Positions 37,176 to 46,269 of a stretch of DNA of 64,000 bases are shown here, piece by piece. The position numbers and the translations under genes are program-made. This DNA is from Chryseobacterium aquaeductus (GTDB lineage Bacteria; Bacteroidota; Bacteroidia; Flavobacteriales; Weeksellaceae). Numbering within the stretch: the first letter of the stretch is position 1; each line of letters opens with the position of its first letter. The DNA is taken from NCBI RefSeq assembly GCF_905175375.1, contig NZ_CAJIMS010000001.1:1922001-1986000 (forward strand). Reading direction: 5' to 3'. The notes under the pieces were generated by a model, which searched no databases, was not told where the DNA came from, and saw only the letters and a program-made list of their open reading frames with translations.

Positions 37176-40100
37176 TTATTCTCTGTTTTTCACTAAGATC
37201 CAACCTGTATATTTTATTGGAGTTTTTTGAGCATTAGGCTCTGTCCAATTAATATGATACCAGTATGTACCTGTAAGGATTCCTTTTCCTGCAAATCTCC
37301 CGTCCCACTTGTAGTTGTTAGATTTGTCACCAGTGAAAAGCTTATTACCATATCGATCGTAAATGATGAATGTAAGATTTCCTTTGTAAGCCAACTCGCT
37401 GTAATCGATGTAATCATTCACATTATCTCCGTTTGGTGTTATAGCGTTCAGCAAATTAGGAACGGTTACTTCCACGGAAACTGGGTTACAATTGTAAGTA
37501 TCTTTTACAAAGAATGTATGTTGTCCTCTAGAAAGATTTGTAAAAGTATTAGAATCTTGCCAAGTTGAAGGTGTGTCTACTGCATATTGGTAAGGTGCTG
37601 TACCTCCTTGTACATTTACAGTAGCTGTGTTATTTGATATATCAATAGATGTAACCACAGGCTCATTCACTTTCTTCACACTTACAGTTTGTTTTACAAA
37701 ACATCCGTTGAATTCAAGAATTACCCAATATTCACCTACTGCGACTCCTTGAAGTGTTTGAGTAGTTGCTCCGGTGTTCCATTCGTAAGATTGATATCCA
37801 GGTCCTGCATCAAGCGTTGTTCTTTCATCTATACAGATGAATTTGTCTGCTAATACCGTTGATCTCTTCGGTGGTGTTACTTTCAAGTTGATTTTTGCAA
37901 TTGCATAACATCCGTTTGAATTGAAAACTCTCACGTAAACAGATGTGTCACCAGAAATATAAAGCGTTGGATTTGTAATTTCATTTGTTCCGTTGCTTGC
38001 ATCTGTGAAAGTTGGATAGTATTTTTTTGTAATTAAAGTTTCTGTTGTAATAACAGCAGACGATAAATCAAATACTCCTTTTGTTTCAGCGGTTGGGATA
38101 AAACAAACAATCAATGTAGCTTCATTTACTACTGGAGTAGGGAAGAAGTCTAAAGTAATCTTAGCATTTCCTACACATCCTTCTGCAGTAGTTACCAAAA
38201 CGTATACAGATCCTGCACCTGAGAAATAATTGGTTGGATTACTTATTTGGTTTGTGCTTGCATTCAGGTCTGCTAAAGTAGGATAGTATTTCTTAGTAGT
38301 TGGTACGGCATTGTCGGTAACGTTTGCAGTGGTAAGATCAAAAAAGCCTTTTCCTGCATACTGACATGCTTTGATTGTTCTGTCCGTTAAAACAAAAGGT
38401 ACGAGATTTAAGTTTAAAGTAATTTGTTCGCAATCTGTGAATTCAGGAGCGTTTCCACAGAATTTATATACAATCACATCCAATGTTCCCGGAGGCGAAC
38501 CCGGATTAGGAATATATGTAATAACTCCTGTAGATGGGTTTATCGTAGCGGTACCATTAGTAGGTTGAGTAACGATTGTTACTGTACTTGGAACCGGAGT
38601 TTGAGTAGAGCTTGTGAATGTTGGGATAATCGCTCTAGATCCACAAATATTTAAAGATTTTGTAGTCTGCTGTAAACAACTGAAAACTTTAAAAATAGGT
38701 GTAGTTAAAGGAACACAACTTCCAACACCTACCGTTACTGTGTAGTTACCAGCAACTGTAGGTGTGTAAATATTTGATGTTGCACCAGGTATTGCAACGC
38801 CGTTTAAAAACCATTGGTAGGTTTCGTAGCTGTCATCAACTTCCAAAATAATTCCTGGAATACAGTCACCCGTTTTTTTTGCAATTACTGGTATAGATGA
38901 GAAACCTGCAAAATAGCCTCCATAACCAGCTGTGCTATATCCGCCATTAATACCGGCAGTAACAGCTTTATTGGACTGGATTGTTACATTCCCCGTAATA
39001 TTTTCAATAGCATAAGTTACCCAAGTAGGATTTCCTGTAAGAGGGTATGGCCCTTCTGCTGCTGTTATAGGGACGTTAACTCCCCCAGTTGTAGTTACTG
39101 TCACTGCTGCGCCGGCCTCTGTCACTATGTTTAGTTTAACTTCGATTGCGCTACCAATGCCAGGCATCTCATTAATTTTTCCAATTTCATCGATTTTTCT
39201 TGGTAAGAAACAGTTCAATGGAGGTATGTAATTAAATCCACACGTCGCATTACTCCCTTCAATAGCTACAAATTGATATAAGTATGCTTTTTTGGATGTA
39301 GAAACTAACATGTTTGCATGTCCAGTCGTACCTTGTGGTATATAATTAGCTTCACCGATTCTATACCACTCACCATCATTGATAGTAGCTAATGGAGTCG
39401 TTGATCCGTTGACGAATATCTGGGTATTATTTTCCACTGCAATTACGATTCCACCTTCAAGGTTTTGACCTGGCGTAGGGGTACGTGTTCTCACCATAGC
39501 AAAAGTAGTTCCCAATCTTTCAATAGGTACAGATTGATCCATAATTGCATCTGACCCTGCACTTCCGCCAGAACCGAAGTTACCATTACAATTTCCGTTC
39601 GTTAATGTTATGGGTTTGTCTGCAACTATTTTAGCACCTATAAAGCCAGCTAGATTTGCAGGGATATTGTGAGCACCTGAAAAAATAAATGATTCACCTT
39701 TATCTAATGTAAAAGTTTGAGTATTTCCGGCAAATGTACTTCCTAGGAATTGAACTCCGGGAGTTGTCCATGTGGCAGTAACAACCGTATTGTCTTCGGT
39801 GGCAAGTACGCCAGCTGTAAAGTTATTGGAAGAACTTGAAAAACCAGAAGTAGAAGCTACTCGAAATTCTTTTCCAATACCTGCTTTTCCTTTGCTGGTA
39901 ATAATTTCTCCGTGTGCTCCTTGTGCCATTCTTAATGTGCAATAGAATGGTTTTGCACCTTTCAAATAAAGACCCTTGTTGATTACATTAAAAGCGTCTG
40001 CAGGAGAGTTCGTCGTAATAACATTACTTGTTACTGCGTATGTGATTGGCAAACCTTTACTTACAGTCACAGTAGTTAATAATGCATTATTACTAAAAAT

Positions 40101-40265
40101 ATCTACAGTAAATGGTGTTACCGAATCAGTGGAGAGGTAAAGTGTATTATTATAACCCGATGTTGAAGAATAATACGGTGCAATCCAGTGATCGGTATCT
40201 CTCTGAGCAAAGAGAGAGTTAAATGTCAGAAAAATTAAAACTAAACTGAGTAGAAATCTTTTCAT
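37176..40265 (-). CDS. Giant surface protein, IgGFc-binding-like, T9SS type B (paralogue 3)
   Basis: A 1029-aa paralogue. Signal peptide about 1-20 (ending SLFAQ), IgGFc-binding-like region to about 455 (DTDHWIAPYYSSTSG; LATEDNTVVTATW; LEGGIVIAVENNTQIFVNG), Ig-like YQWFLNGVAIPGATSNIY, cadherin-like CGNAPEFTDCEQITLNL, two copies of the approximately 85-residue repeat (CQYAGKGFFDLTTANVTDN and CFIPTAETKGVFDLSSAVIT), LDAGPGYQSYEWNTGATTQ and the C-terminal sorting domain (NAITPNGDNVNDYIDYSEL; FIIYDRYGNKLFTGDK). The three paralogues therefore carry 3, 1 and 2 repeat units. The gene ends 150 bp or so before the next and has its own hairpin. Confidence 0.82.
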   Translation of the reverse strand: MKRFLLSLVLIFLTFNSLFAQRDTDHWIAPYYSSTSGYNNTLYLSTDSVTPFTVDIFSNNALLTTVTVSKGLPITYAVTSNVITTNSPADAFNVINKGLYLKGAKPFYCTLRMAQGAHGEIITSKGKAGIGKEFRVASTSGFSSSSNNFTAGVLATEDNTVVTATWTTPGVQFLGSTFAGNTQTFTLDKGESFIFSGAHNIPANLAGFIGAKIVADKPITLTNGNCNGNFGSGGSAGSDAIMDQSVPIERLGTTFAMVRTRTPTPGQNLEGGIVIAVENNTQIFVNGSTTPLATINDGEWYRIGEANYIPQGTTGHANMLVSTSKKAYLYQFVAIEGSNATCGFNYIPPLNCFLPRKIDEIGKINEMPGIGSAIEVKLNIVTEAGAAVTVTTTGGVNVPITAAEGPYPLTGNPTWVTYAIENITGNVTIQSNKAVTAGINGGYSTAGYGGYFAGFSSIPVIAKKTGDCIPGIILEVDDSYETYQWFLNGVAIPGATSNIYTPTVAGNYTVTVGVGSCVPLTTPIFKVFSCLQQTTKSLNICGSRAIIPTFTSSTQTPVPSTVTIVTQPTNGTATINPSTGVITYIPNPGSPPGTLDVIVYKFCGNAPEFTDCEQITLNLNLVPFVLTDRTIKACQYAGKGFFDLTTANVTDNAVPTTKKYYPTLADLNASTNQISNPTNYFSGAGSVYVLVTTAEGCVGNAKITLDFFPTPVVNEATLIVCFIPTAETKGVFDLSSAVITTETLITKKYYPTFTDASNGTNEITNPTLYISGDTSVYVRVFNSNGCYAIAKINLKVTPPKRSTVLADKFICIDERTTLDAGPGYQSYEWNTGATTQTLQGVAVGEYWVILEFNGCFVKQTVSVKKVNEPVVTSIDISNNTATVNVQGGTAPYQYAVDTPSTWQDSNTFTNLSRGQHTFFVKDTYNCNPVSVEVTVPNLLNAITPNGDNVNDYIDYSELAYKGNLTFIIYDRYGNKLFTGDKSNNYKWDGRFAGKGILTGTYWYHINWTEPNAQKTPIKYTGWILVKNRE

Positions 40266-40494
40266 AAGATATGGAGTTAGGATTTCTACAAAATTAGTAT
40301 AAATTTTAATATATTGTTAATAAATGCTAAAGAAAATTTAAAAATTATTCTTGATTCTCAATGAATAAGCTTAGAAATCATGAAACCAGCAATTTTTTCT
40401 TATACTAAATCTATATCAAAATAAGAGTTTTCAGATATTCTACATTGATCATAATCTCCTTTGTAAATGATCATGTTTGTAATTATTATCAATC

Positions 40495-40527
40495 AAAAAA
40501 ATCCCGATGAAAAAATTTCATCGGGAT
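40495..40527 (-). terminator. Terminator of tsf
   Basis: Perfect 12-bp stem ATCCCGATGAAA / TTTCATCGGGAT with a 3-nt loop; the minus-strand side runs into six T residues. The other part of the 285-bp gap (40266-40494) shows no gene. Confidence 0.88.
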
Positions 40528-40550
40528 GATATATAAGTTTGAAAAACTGA

Positions 40551-41378
40551 TTAAGCTAAGCTTACTCTTACAAATCCTGTTACTTTTAAGTCTCCGTTTA
40601 CAGATTTTACGTATTCTGCAACAGAAATACCTTGGTCTTTAATGAAAGATTGGTGTACCAAAGTGTTTTCTTTGTAGAATTTCTGCATTTTACCTTTCAA
40701 GATATTATCGATAATGTTTGCAGGTTTTCCTTCTTTAGTCAACAATTCTCTTTCGATCTCCAATTCTTTATCTATTGTTTCTTGAGATACCATAGTCTCA
40801 TCAAGAGCGATTGGATTCATCGCAGCAACCTGCATAGAAACAGATTTTGCAGCTTCGTCAGCTCCGTCTACTTTAGCAGAAAGTGCAGTGATAGAAGCGA
40901 TTTTGTTTCCAGCGTGGATGTATGCTCCCAAGAATGGTCCTTCGATTCTTTCGAATGCTCCGATCTCGATCTTCTCACCGATTACTCCAGTTTGCTCGAT
41001 TAATTTTTCAGCAACAGTAACACCGTGGAAATCTGTAGCCAATAATTCTTCTTTAGTCGCAGCAAAAATAGCCATTTCAGCCAATTCGTAAGCTAGTTCT
41101 ACAAACGCTTCGTTTTTAGCAACAAAGTCAGTCTCACAGTTTAAAGAAATTACAGCACCCAAAGTGTTGTCTTCATTTACTCTAGCGATTACTGCTCCTT
41201 CGGTAGATTCTCTGTCTGCTCTGTTGGCAGCAACTTTTTGTCCTTTTTTTCTAAGGATATCTACTGCTTTTTCGAAGTCTCCTTCTGCTTCAACTAAAGC
41301 TTTCTTGCAGTCCATCATACCTGCACCTGTTTGGTTTCTCAATTTTGCTACGTCTGCAGCAGCTGGTGAATAAGACAT
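40551..41378 (-). CDS. tsf: Elongation factor Ts
   Basis: A 275-aa guanine-nucleotide exchange factor for EF-Tu. The N-terminal UBA-like domain contains VAKLRNQTGAGMMDCKKALVEAEGDFEKAVD (split here at the family's usual TGAGMMDCKKAL core). The first core domain has NCETDFVAKNEAFVELA, the exchange site; the second has SVSMQVAAMNPIALDE. Length is normal. It is the usual neighbour of rpsB, but here it is 14 kb from rpsB and on the opposite strand, with its own promoter and terminator. Confidence 0.97.
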   Translation of the reverse strand: MSYSPAAADVAKLRNQTGAGMMDCKKALVEAEGDFEKAVDILRKKGQKVAANRADRESTEGAVIARVNEDNTLGAVISLNCETDFVAKNEAFVELAYELAEMAIFAATKEELLATDFHGVTVAEKLIEQTGVIGEKIEIGAFERIEGPFLGAYIHAGNKIASITALSAKVDGADEAAKSVSMQVAAMNPIALDETMVSQETIDKELEIERELLTKEGKPANIIDNILKGKMQKFYKENTLVHQSFIKDQGISVAEYVKSVNGDLKVTGFVRVSLA

Positions 41379-41440
41379 AATATTTATTATTTTTTTATTT
41401 AAAATTATGATTAACTTTAATAGTTTAATTTAAAGATGTG

Positions 41441-41470
41441 CAAAGATAATGATTTTAATGATAAACTAAA
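41441..41470 (-). promoter_or_regulatory. Probable tsf promoter
   Basis: On the minus strand, TATCTTTG (41448-41441) followed by CAC, with a TTT 19 bp upstream in the -33 position. It gives a leader of about 60 nt. Confidence 0.5.
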
Positions 41471-41525
41471 AAATGACTTTTCACGTTATAGTATTATTTA
41501 ATAAATTTTTAAAGGTTTTTACTAC

Positions 41526-42221
41526 ATGAAGAAATTATTTCTAATCTTATTCCTCTCTATATTCTGTCTGGGCTTCTCTCAAAAAAAGAAAAAAGCCAAA
41601 ACAAAAGTAGTTGCCGAGAAAGAAACGGTCATCATATACACCGAAACTGAAGCTGAAACTTCTAACGAACCCCGAATTATCGCAGGATTTCTAAAGCAAA
41701 ATCCCGGTCACACAAGAACAGATTTTTTTAAGAAAAGACTGATCACCATCATTATGGCAGACAATTCACCGGAAGCCAAACCTACTATTAAGCCCTTAAG
41801 CAAAAATAAAATAGAAAAAATTGTCAGCAACAGTGATCTCAATAAAGGCAAAACTTTGGTTTCAAATACATCAGGCTCTTCTGAAAGGAATGTAACTTAT
41901 GCAAATGTGGGAAATACAAGCAAAAAAGCCGAACCCAGCGACAAAGCGAAGAAAACAGCAAACATGCTCAGTCATATTTTCAATCATGATCCAAGTGATA
42001 AGGAAGCGTATATCAACATAAAAAATAAATCAAACTGCCGATTGATTGTGAAAATAAGCGGTAAAAAATATTACAACATCGATGTTCCTGCAAAAGGACA
42101 AAATTATATTCTGATAGAAAAAGGGGAGTACGTATTGACAACAATGGTTTGTGATGCAAAATATTCTTCATTGAAGAAAATACATAGAGATATTGAGATT
42201 CAGTTGGATGTAGCTGAATAG
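41526..42221 (+). CDS. Secreted DUF6759-like protein
   Basis: A 231-aa exported protein (signal about 1-18, ending CLGFSQ, then a Lys-rich stretch). N-terminal module: RIIAGFLKQNPGHTRTDFFK. C-terminal module: MLSHIFNHDPSDKEAYINIK, SNCRLIVKISGKKYYNIDV, then KGEYVLTTMVCDAKYSS. It is the fourth member of the local family and the only one on the plus strand; the other three sit at the far end of the interval that separates tsf from rpsB. Envelope protein of unknown function. Confidence 0.68.
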   Translation: MKKLFLILFLSIFCLGFSQKKKKAKTKVVAEKETVIIYTETEAETSNEPRIIAGFLKQNPGHTRTDFFKKRLITIIMADNSPEAKPTIKPLSKNKIEKIVSNSDLNKGKTLVSNTSGSSERNVTYANVGNTSKKAEPSDKAKKTANMLSHIFNHDPSDKEAYINIKNKSNCRLIVKISGKKYYNIDVPAKGQNYILIEKGEYVLTTMVCDAKYSSLKKIHRDIEIQLDVAE

Positions 42222-42230
42222 ACTCAAAAT

Positions 42231-42269
42231 AAAAAAAGGTAGCTTTGAAATTCTCAGCTACCTTTTTTT
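42231..42269. terminator. Bidirectional terminator between convergent genes
   Basis: Stem AAAAAAAGGTAGCT / AGCTACCTTTTTTT (14 bp, 11-nt loop). The right arm overlaps the first base of the accA stop codon. A and T runs on both sides suit both transcripts. Confidence 0.8.
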
Positions 42270-43225
42270 TATCCTTTAAATTGCCCCATCGCAATAAATT
42301 TGTCTTGTCTCTGGGTTTCCAGTTCTTTGCCTGTGAATTTTGAGAACGCTTTGATATTTTGTAAAATAGAAGCTTTTAAATTCAAATAAGTAGTCTCGGG
42401 ATCGTAGTGAGCTCCTCCAAGAGGTTCTTCAATGATTCCGTCAATGAATTTTTCTCTCAAAGCATCTTTTGGAGTCAGATTTAATGCATTTGCAGCATCT
42501 TCTTTATGCTCCCAGTTTCTCCATAAGATTGATGAACAACTTTCCGGTGCGATTACGGTGTACCAAGTATTTTCTAGCATATACACTTTGTTACCAACAC
42601 CAATTCCTAAAGCTCCGCCGCTCGCTCCTTCACCGATAATATAAGTGAAAATAGGAGTTTTCAGCATTGTCATTTCAAAAATATTTCTTGCAATCGCTTC
42701 ACCTTGTCCTCTTTCTTCAGCTTCCAAACCTGGATAGGCTCCTGGTGTATCAACTAAAGTGATGACAGGAATTTTAAACTTTTCGGCCAATTTCATCAGT
42801 CTTAAAGCTTTTCTGTATCCCTCAGGATTTGGCATCCCAAATCTTCTGTGCTGTCTTTCTTTGGTTGTTCTTCCTTTCTGAGTACCGATGATCATTACTT
42901 TTTGACCATCTAAAGTCGCCAAACCTCCGATCATCGCAGGATCATCTGCGAAGTTTCTGTCACCATGAAGCTCAAGGAAACTTCCTTTGTCTACCATACC
43001 ATTAATGTAATCTATGGTGTAAGGGCGATCCGGATGACGTGATAACTGTACTCTCTGCCAAGGGGTAAGGTTGCCATAGATCCTTTTTTTGGTATCTATA
43101 ATCTTGTCCTCGATTTGGCTGCATGCTAATTTTACATCAACACCACTTTCTTCTCCTACTAACGAACAGGTTTGATACTGATCCATCAGTTCTTTTATAG
43201 GAAGTTCGAAACTTAAATATTCCAT
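42269..43225 (-). CDS. accA: Acetyl-CoA carboxylase carboxyltransferase subunit alpha
   Basis: A 318-aa subunit that transfers the carboxyl group from biotin to acetyl-CoA, the first committed step of fatty-acid synthesis. Conserved blocks: [65 protein letters not shown] (core [13 protein letters not shown]), [19 protein letters not shown] and [12 protein letters not shown] for the oxyanion loop. It is complete and of normal length. The partner accD is not in the window. Confidence 0.96.
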   Translation of the reverse strand: MEYLSFELPIKELMDQYQTCSLVGEESGVDVKLACSQIEDKIIDTKKRIYGNLTPWQRVQLSRHPDRPYTIDYINGMVDKGSFLELHGDRNFADDPAMIGGLATLDGQKVMIIGTQKGRTTKERQHRRFGMPNPEGYRKALRLMKLAEKFKIPVITLVDTPGAYPGLEAEERGQGEAIARNIFEMTMLKTPIFTYIIGEGASGGALGIGVGNKVYMLENTWYTVIAPESCSSILWRNWEHKEDAANALNLTPKDALREKFIDGIIEEPLGGAHYDPETTYLNLKASILQNIKAFSKFTGKELETQRQDKFIAMGQFKG

Positions 43226-43272
43226 TCTTGAAGTAAATTAAATCTTTCAAATGTATGAAAAATTATGAAAAT

Positions 43273-44781
43273 TTATTTAAAATTATTTACAGCATTGCTT
43301 ATTCTTGCAATACTTTCTTCTTTACCAACGAGTTCCAAAATATCCGGAACGTCTGGTCCTTTCAATTCTCCTACCAAAGCTAAACGCAATGGCATCATTA
43401 CTTTTCCCATTCCGAGACCTTTGCTTTCTGCAAAATCGTGTAAATTTTGCTTGATATTTTCTGAAGTAAAATCATTTAATGAATTTAAACTTTCAGAAAA
43501 CTCAGTTAAAAGATTGGATGTTTCGTCATTCCACGCTTTCTTAGAAGCTTTTTCATCGTAAGAAGTCGGAGCTTCAAAAAAGAATTTTCCGTTTTCGTAA
43601 ATGTCTTTAGGAAATGTAGCTCTCTCTTTCATCAGATGAATGATCTTTAATAATTTTTCATCTTCAGTATTTAAATTTAAATCTGATTCTTTTAGAATAT
43701 TTAATAATTCTTCGTCCGATTTTAATTGAATATATTGATGATTAAACCATTCTGCTTTTTCTTTGCTGAATCTTGCTCCGGCTTTATGAACTTTATGAAG
43801 ATCAAATTCTTTTGTCATTTCTTCTAAAGTTAAGATTTCTTTATCGTCAGCAGGAGACCATCCTAAAAGCGCAACCATATTGATGAAAGCTTCCGGAAGA
43901 TAACCTTCCTCGCGATAACCTTTAGAAATATTTCCTGTTGCAGGATCTGTGAAATTTAGAGGAAACACCGGAAATCCGAATTTATCACCGTCTCTTTTGC
44001 TTAGTTTCCCTTTTCCTTCAGGTTTTAAAATCAAAGAAAGATGGGCAAATTCAGGAGCTTCCCAACCCATTGCTTCGTACAATAAAATATGTAAACCTAA
44101 CGATGGCAACCACTCTTCACCACGGATGACATGAGAAATTTCCATCTCGTGATCATCGATGACGTTGGCAAAATGATACGTTGGCATTCCGTCGTTTTTT
44201 ACTAAAACTTTATCGTCTAAGGTATTGGTATTCACGGCAGAATTTCCACGAATGATGTCTACTAAACCCAAAGTTCTGTCAACAGGCATTTTGAATCTTA
44301 CAACGTAAGGAGTTTTTGCATCCAAAAGTTCCTGAACTTCCTCGTCAGAAAGAGCGAGGCTGTTTTTCAAACGGTTTCTGGAAATATTATTGTAGGAAAA
44401 AACATCACCTCTTGTCTCATACTCTGCACGGATGGCATCGAGTTCCTCAGCGGTATCGAAAGCGATGTAAGCGTAGTCGGTTTTTAAGATTTGCTCGGTG
44501 TATCTGTCGTAGATGTCTCTTCTTTCAGATTGTCTGTAAGGCGCAAATTTTCCGCCTTTTTTAGGACTTTCGTCAGGAATGATTCCGCACCATTCAAGAG
44601 CTTCTTCGATGTAATCTTCTGCTCCCTCCACATATCTTGCGGTATCGGTGTCTTCAATTCTCAAGACAAATTCGCCACCTTGATTTTTAGCAAAAAGATA
44701 ATCATACAATGCAGTTCTTACACCTCCCAAATGCAGCGGTCCTGTGGGACTTGGTGCAAAACGGACTCTCACTTTATTCAT
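43273..44781 (-). CDS. gltX: Glutamyl-tRNA synthetase
   Basis: A 502-aa class I aminoacyl-tRNA synthetase charging tRNA-Glu. The HIGH-like motif is PSPTGPLHLGGVRTALYDYL near residue 9 (the catalytic His is within PLHLG), and KMSKS is present as KGKLSKRDG near residue 255. RFKMPVDRTLGLVDIIRG and MEISHVIRGEEWLPS are typical. An in-frame TTG lies 12 codons upstream, but MNKVRVRFAPSPTG is the usual N-terminus, so the ATG at 44781 is chosen. Confidence 0.96.
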   Translation of the reverse strand: MNKVRVRFAPSPTGPLHLGGVRTALYDYLFAKNQGGEFVLRIEDTDTARYVEGAEDYIEEALEWCGIIPDESPKKGGKFAPYRQSERRDIYDRYTEQILKTDYAYIAFDTAEELDAIRAEYETRGDVFSYNNISRNRLKNSLALSDEEVQELLDAKTPYVVRFKMPVDRTLGLVDIIRGNSAVNTNTLDDKVLVKNDGMPTYHFANVIDDHEMEISHVIRGEEWLPSLGLHILLYEAMGWEAPEFAHLSLILKPEGKGKLSKRDGDKFGFPVFPLNFTDPATGNISKGYREEGYLPEAFINMVALLGWSPADDKEILTLEEMTKEFDLHKVHKAGARFSKEKAEWFNHQYIQLKSDEELLNILKESDLNLNTEDEKLLKIIHLMKERATFPKDIYENGKFFFEAPTSYDEKASKKAWNDETSNLLTEFSESLNSLNDFTSENIKQNLHDFAESKGLGMGKVMMPLRLALVGELKGPDVPDILELVGKEESIARISNAVNNFK

Positions 44782-44855
44782 TTCTTTGAAATTAAGCTGC
44801 AAATTTAAGCATTTCAAAAAAGTTTCATCAGTAAAAGAACTTCTTTTTTAGAAAA

Positions 44856-45764
44856 CTATTTGATGTTTTTAAGTAAAATATAATTTTTATATTCTCCGAT
44901 TCTTATTTTAAGCAAATCTTCCAAAGGCTGAACGAGTTTATCTTTCTTGTCCCACACCGCTTGAGATTTATCGTGTTCAAAAACAAAATCATGCTCGGCG
45001 ATTGCTTGTGTCATTACTTTTGGGTGAGTTCCAAGAAATTTTCCTACTCGGTCTACAGTATGATAATTGTACTCTTCCTTTGGTGGTTCTGCCAATTTTT
45101 CATCTTTATGACCGTAATAATATTGGAAATTATTGGCTTTCAATGTCATTTTCTTTCTAGATCTCACCGAGTTATAGTGGTAAATAGGAGCGTCAAGACG
45201 TAAGACTTTTAATTTTTCACCTTTTTCGCTGCCATTTTTATAACCTTCATCAGACTTAAATTTCCTAAACCCTTGAGAATCGATATAAGATCTTATTTCA
45301 GGATTGTTTTTAAAAATTCTGATTTCATTTTTGTGAACTGCTCTGCTGTTTCGGATGTGGTTATAATCTCCCCAAAAGTGAAGAAAAGGCTGTAGAAATC
45401 CTTCCACCAAAGAATTGTTGTGATATCTTTTAATGTTATCAATGATTTTGGGCAAATCATTTTCGTGAATAACTTCGTCTGCCTGAATGTGAAAAACCCA
45501 ATCTCCGGTTACGTGATCTAGACCAATATTTGATTGCTGGGCGAAAATCCTGCCATGTTGTTTCAGATTGTCATCCCAAATAGTATCTACGATTTTTATT
45601 TTAGGATCATTTAAATTTTCGATAGCTTCACGGGTTCCATCAGTAGAATCTCCTACTACTGCAATGAATTCATCACAAATCGGTAAAACAGACTGAATAG
45701 ATTCTAAAAAAGGAACTCCATATTGGAATCCGTTTCTTACATATCCGTAACCACTAATTTTCAT
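44856..45764 (-). CDS. Family 2-like glycosyltransferase
   Basis: 302 aa from MKISGYGYVRNG (ATG at 45764; the frame extends six codons further). The GT-A fold is shown by FLESIQSVLPICDEFIAVVG, DSTDGTREAIENL and the metal-binding site in VFHIQADEVIH, where the DxD motif appears as QADE. The C-terminal half is basic. It belongs to the large glycosyltransferase cluster but is separated from it by the divergent cupin gene. The sugar and acceptor are unknown. Similar proteins occur in LPS and glycan gene clusters of Bacteroidota. Confidence 0.78.
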   Translation of the reverse strand: MKISGYGYVRNGFQYGVPFLESIQSVLPICDEFIAVVGDSTDGTREAIENLNDPKIKIVDTIWDDNLKQHGRIFAQQSNIGLDHVTGDWVFHIQADEVIHENDLPKIIDNIKRYHNNSLVEGFLQPFLHFWGDYNHIRNSRAVHKNEIRIFKNNPEIRSYIDSQGFRKFKSDEGYKNGSEKGEKLKVLRLDAPIYHYNSVRSRKKMTLKANNFQYYYGHKDEKLAEPPKEEYNYHTVDRVGKFLGTHPKVMTQAIAEHDFVFEHDKSQAVWDKKDKLVQPLEDLLKIRIGEYKNYILLKNIK

Positions 45765-45857
45765 AGAACTAATTTTATACAAAAATCTTGATTTTTTTTA
45801 AATAATACCTTATTTAATAATTTAAGTTTTTATTTTTGTACTTAAAGATTACAAATA

Positions 45858-46202
45858 ATGTTAGAAATTGGTGAAAGACCTTGGGGGAAATATTTTGTTT
45901 TGGCTGATGAGCCTCACTATAAATTAAAAAGGATTGAAGTAAATCCCGGACAAAAACTATCGTATCAATATCATCACAAAAGACAGGAACAATGGACGAT
46001 CATTGAAGGAGATGCCACAATTGTACTTGATGATAAAGAGATTTCTTTATCTTACGGTGAAAGTATTTTCATCCCGTTAGGAGCAAAACACCGCATCATG
46101 AATTTATCTGAAAAACCGGTTGTTTTCATAGAAGTACAAACAGGAACTTACTTTGGTGAAGATGATATTGTGAGGTTGGAAGATGAGTATGATAGAGATT
46201 AA
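45858..46202 (+). CDS. Stand-alone cupin of the mannose-6-phosphate isomerase type II / ManC C-terminal family
   Basis: A 114-aa single cupin. ERPWGKYFVLADEPHYKLKR and INPGQKLSYQYHHKRQEQW-like sequence (here NPGQKLSYQYHHKR) and PLGAKHRIMNLSEKP carry the His ligands of the metal site. In full-length ManC/AlgA this cupin is fused behind a GDP-mannose pyrophosphorylase domain; here it is free. It may isomerise mannose-6-phosphate to fructose-6-phosphate or modify a sugar nucleotide for the neighbouring glycosyltransferases. A TATTTTTG -7 box lies at 45831-45838, about 20 bp before the ATG. It is the only plus-strand gene in the cluster. Confidence 0.8.
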   Translation: MLEIGERPWGKYFVLADEPHYKLKRIEVNPGQKLSYQYHHKRQEQWTIIEGDATIVLDDKEISLSYGESIFIPLGAKHRIMNLSEKPVVFIEVQTGTYFGEDDIVRLEDEYDRD

Positions 46203-46269
46203 AAGATATAAAAATAAAGAAAGAGGACTATTATTAACTAAATATTCCCCTTTTTTGTTGACAGTCAGA

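Noticed and set aside
45858..46202. The cupin gene as a remnant of a broken full-length manC
   Set aside because: No trace of a pyrophosphorylase domain upstream. It has its own -7 box and a clean start, and free cupins of this type are common in Bacteroidota.
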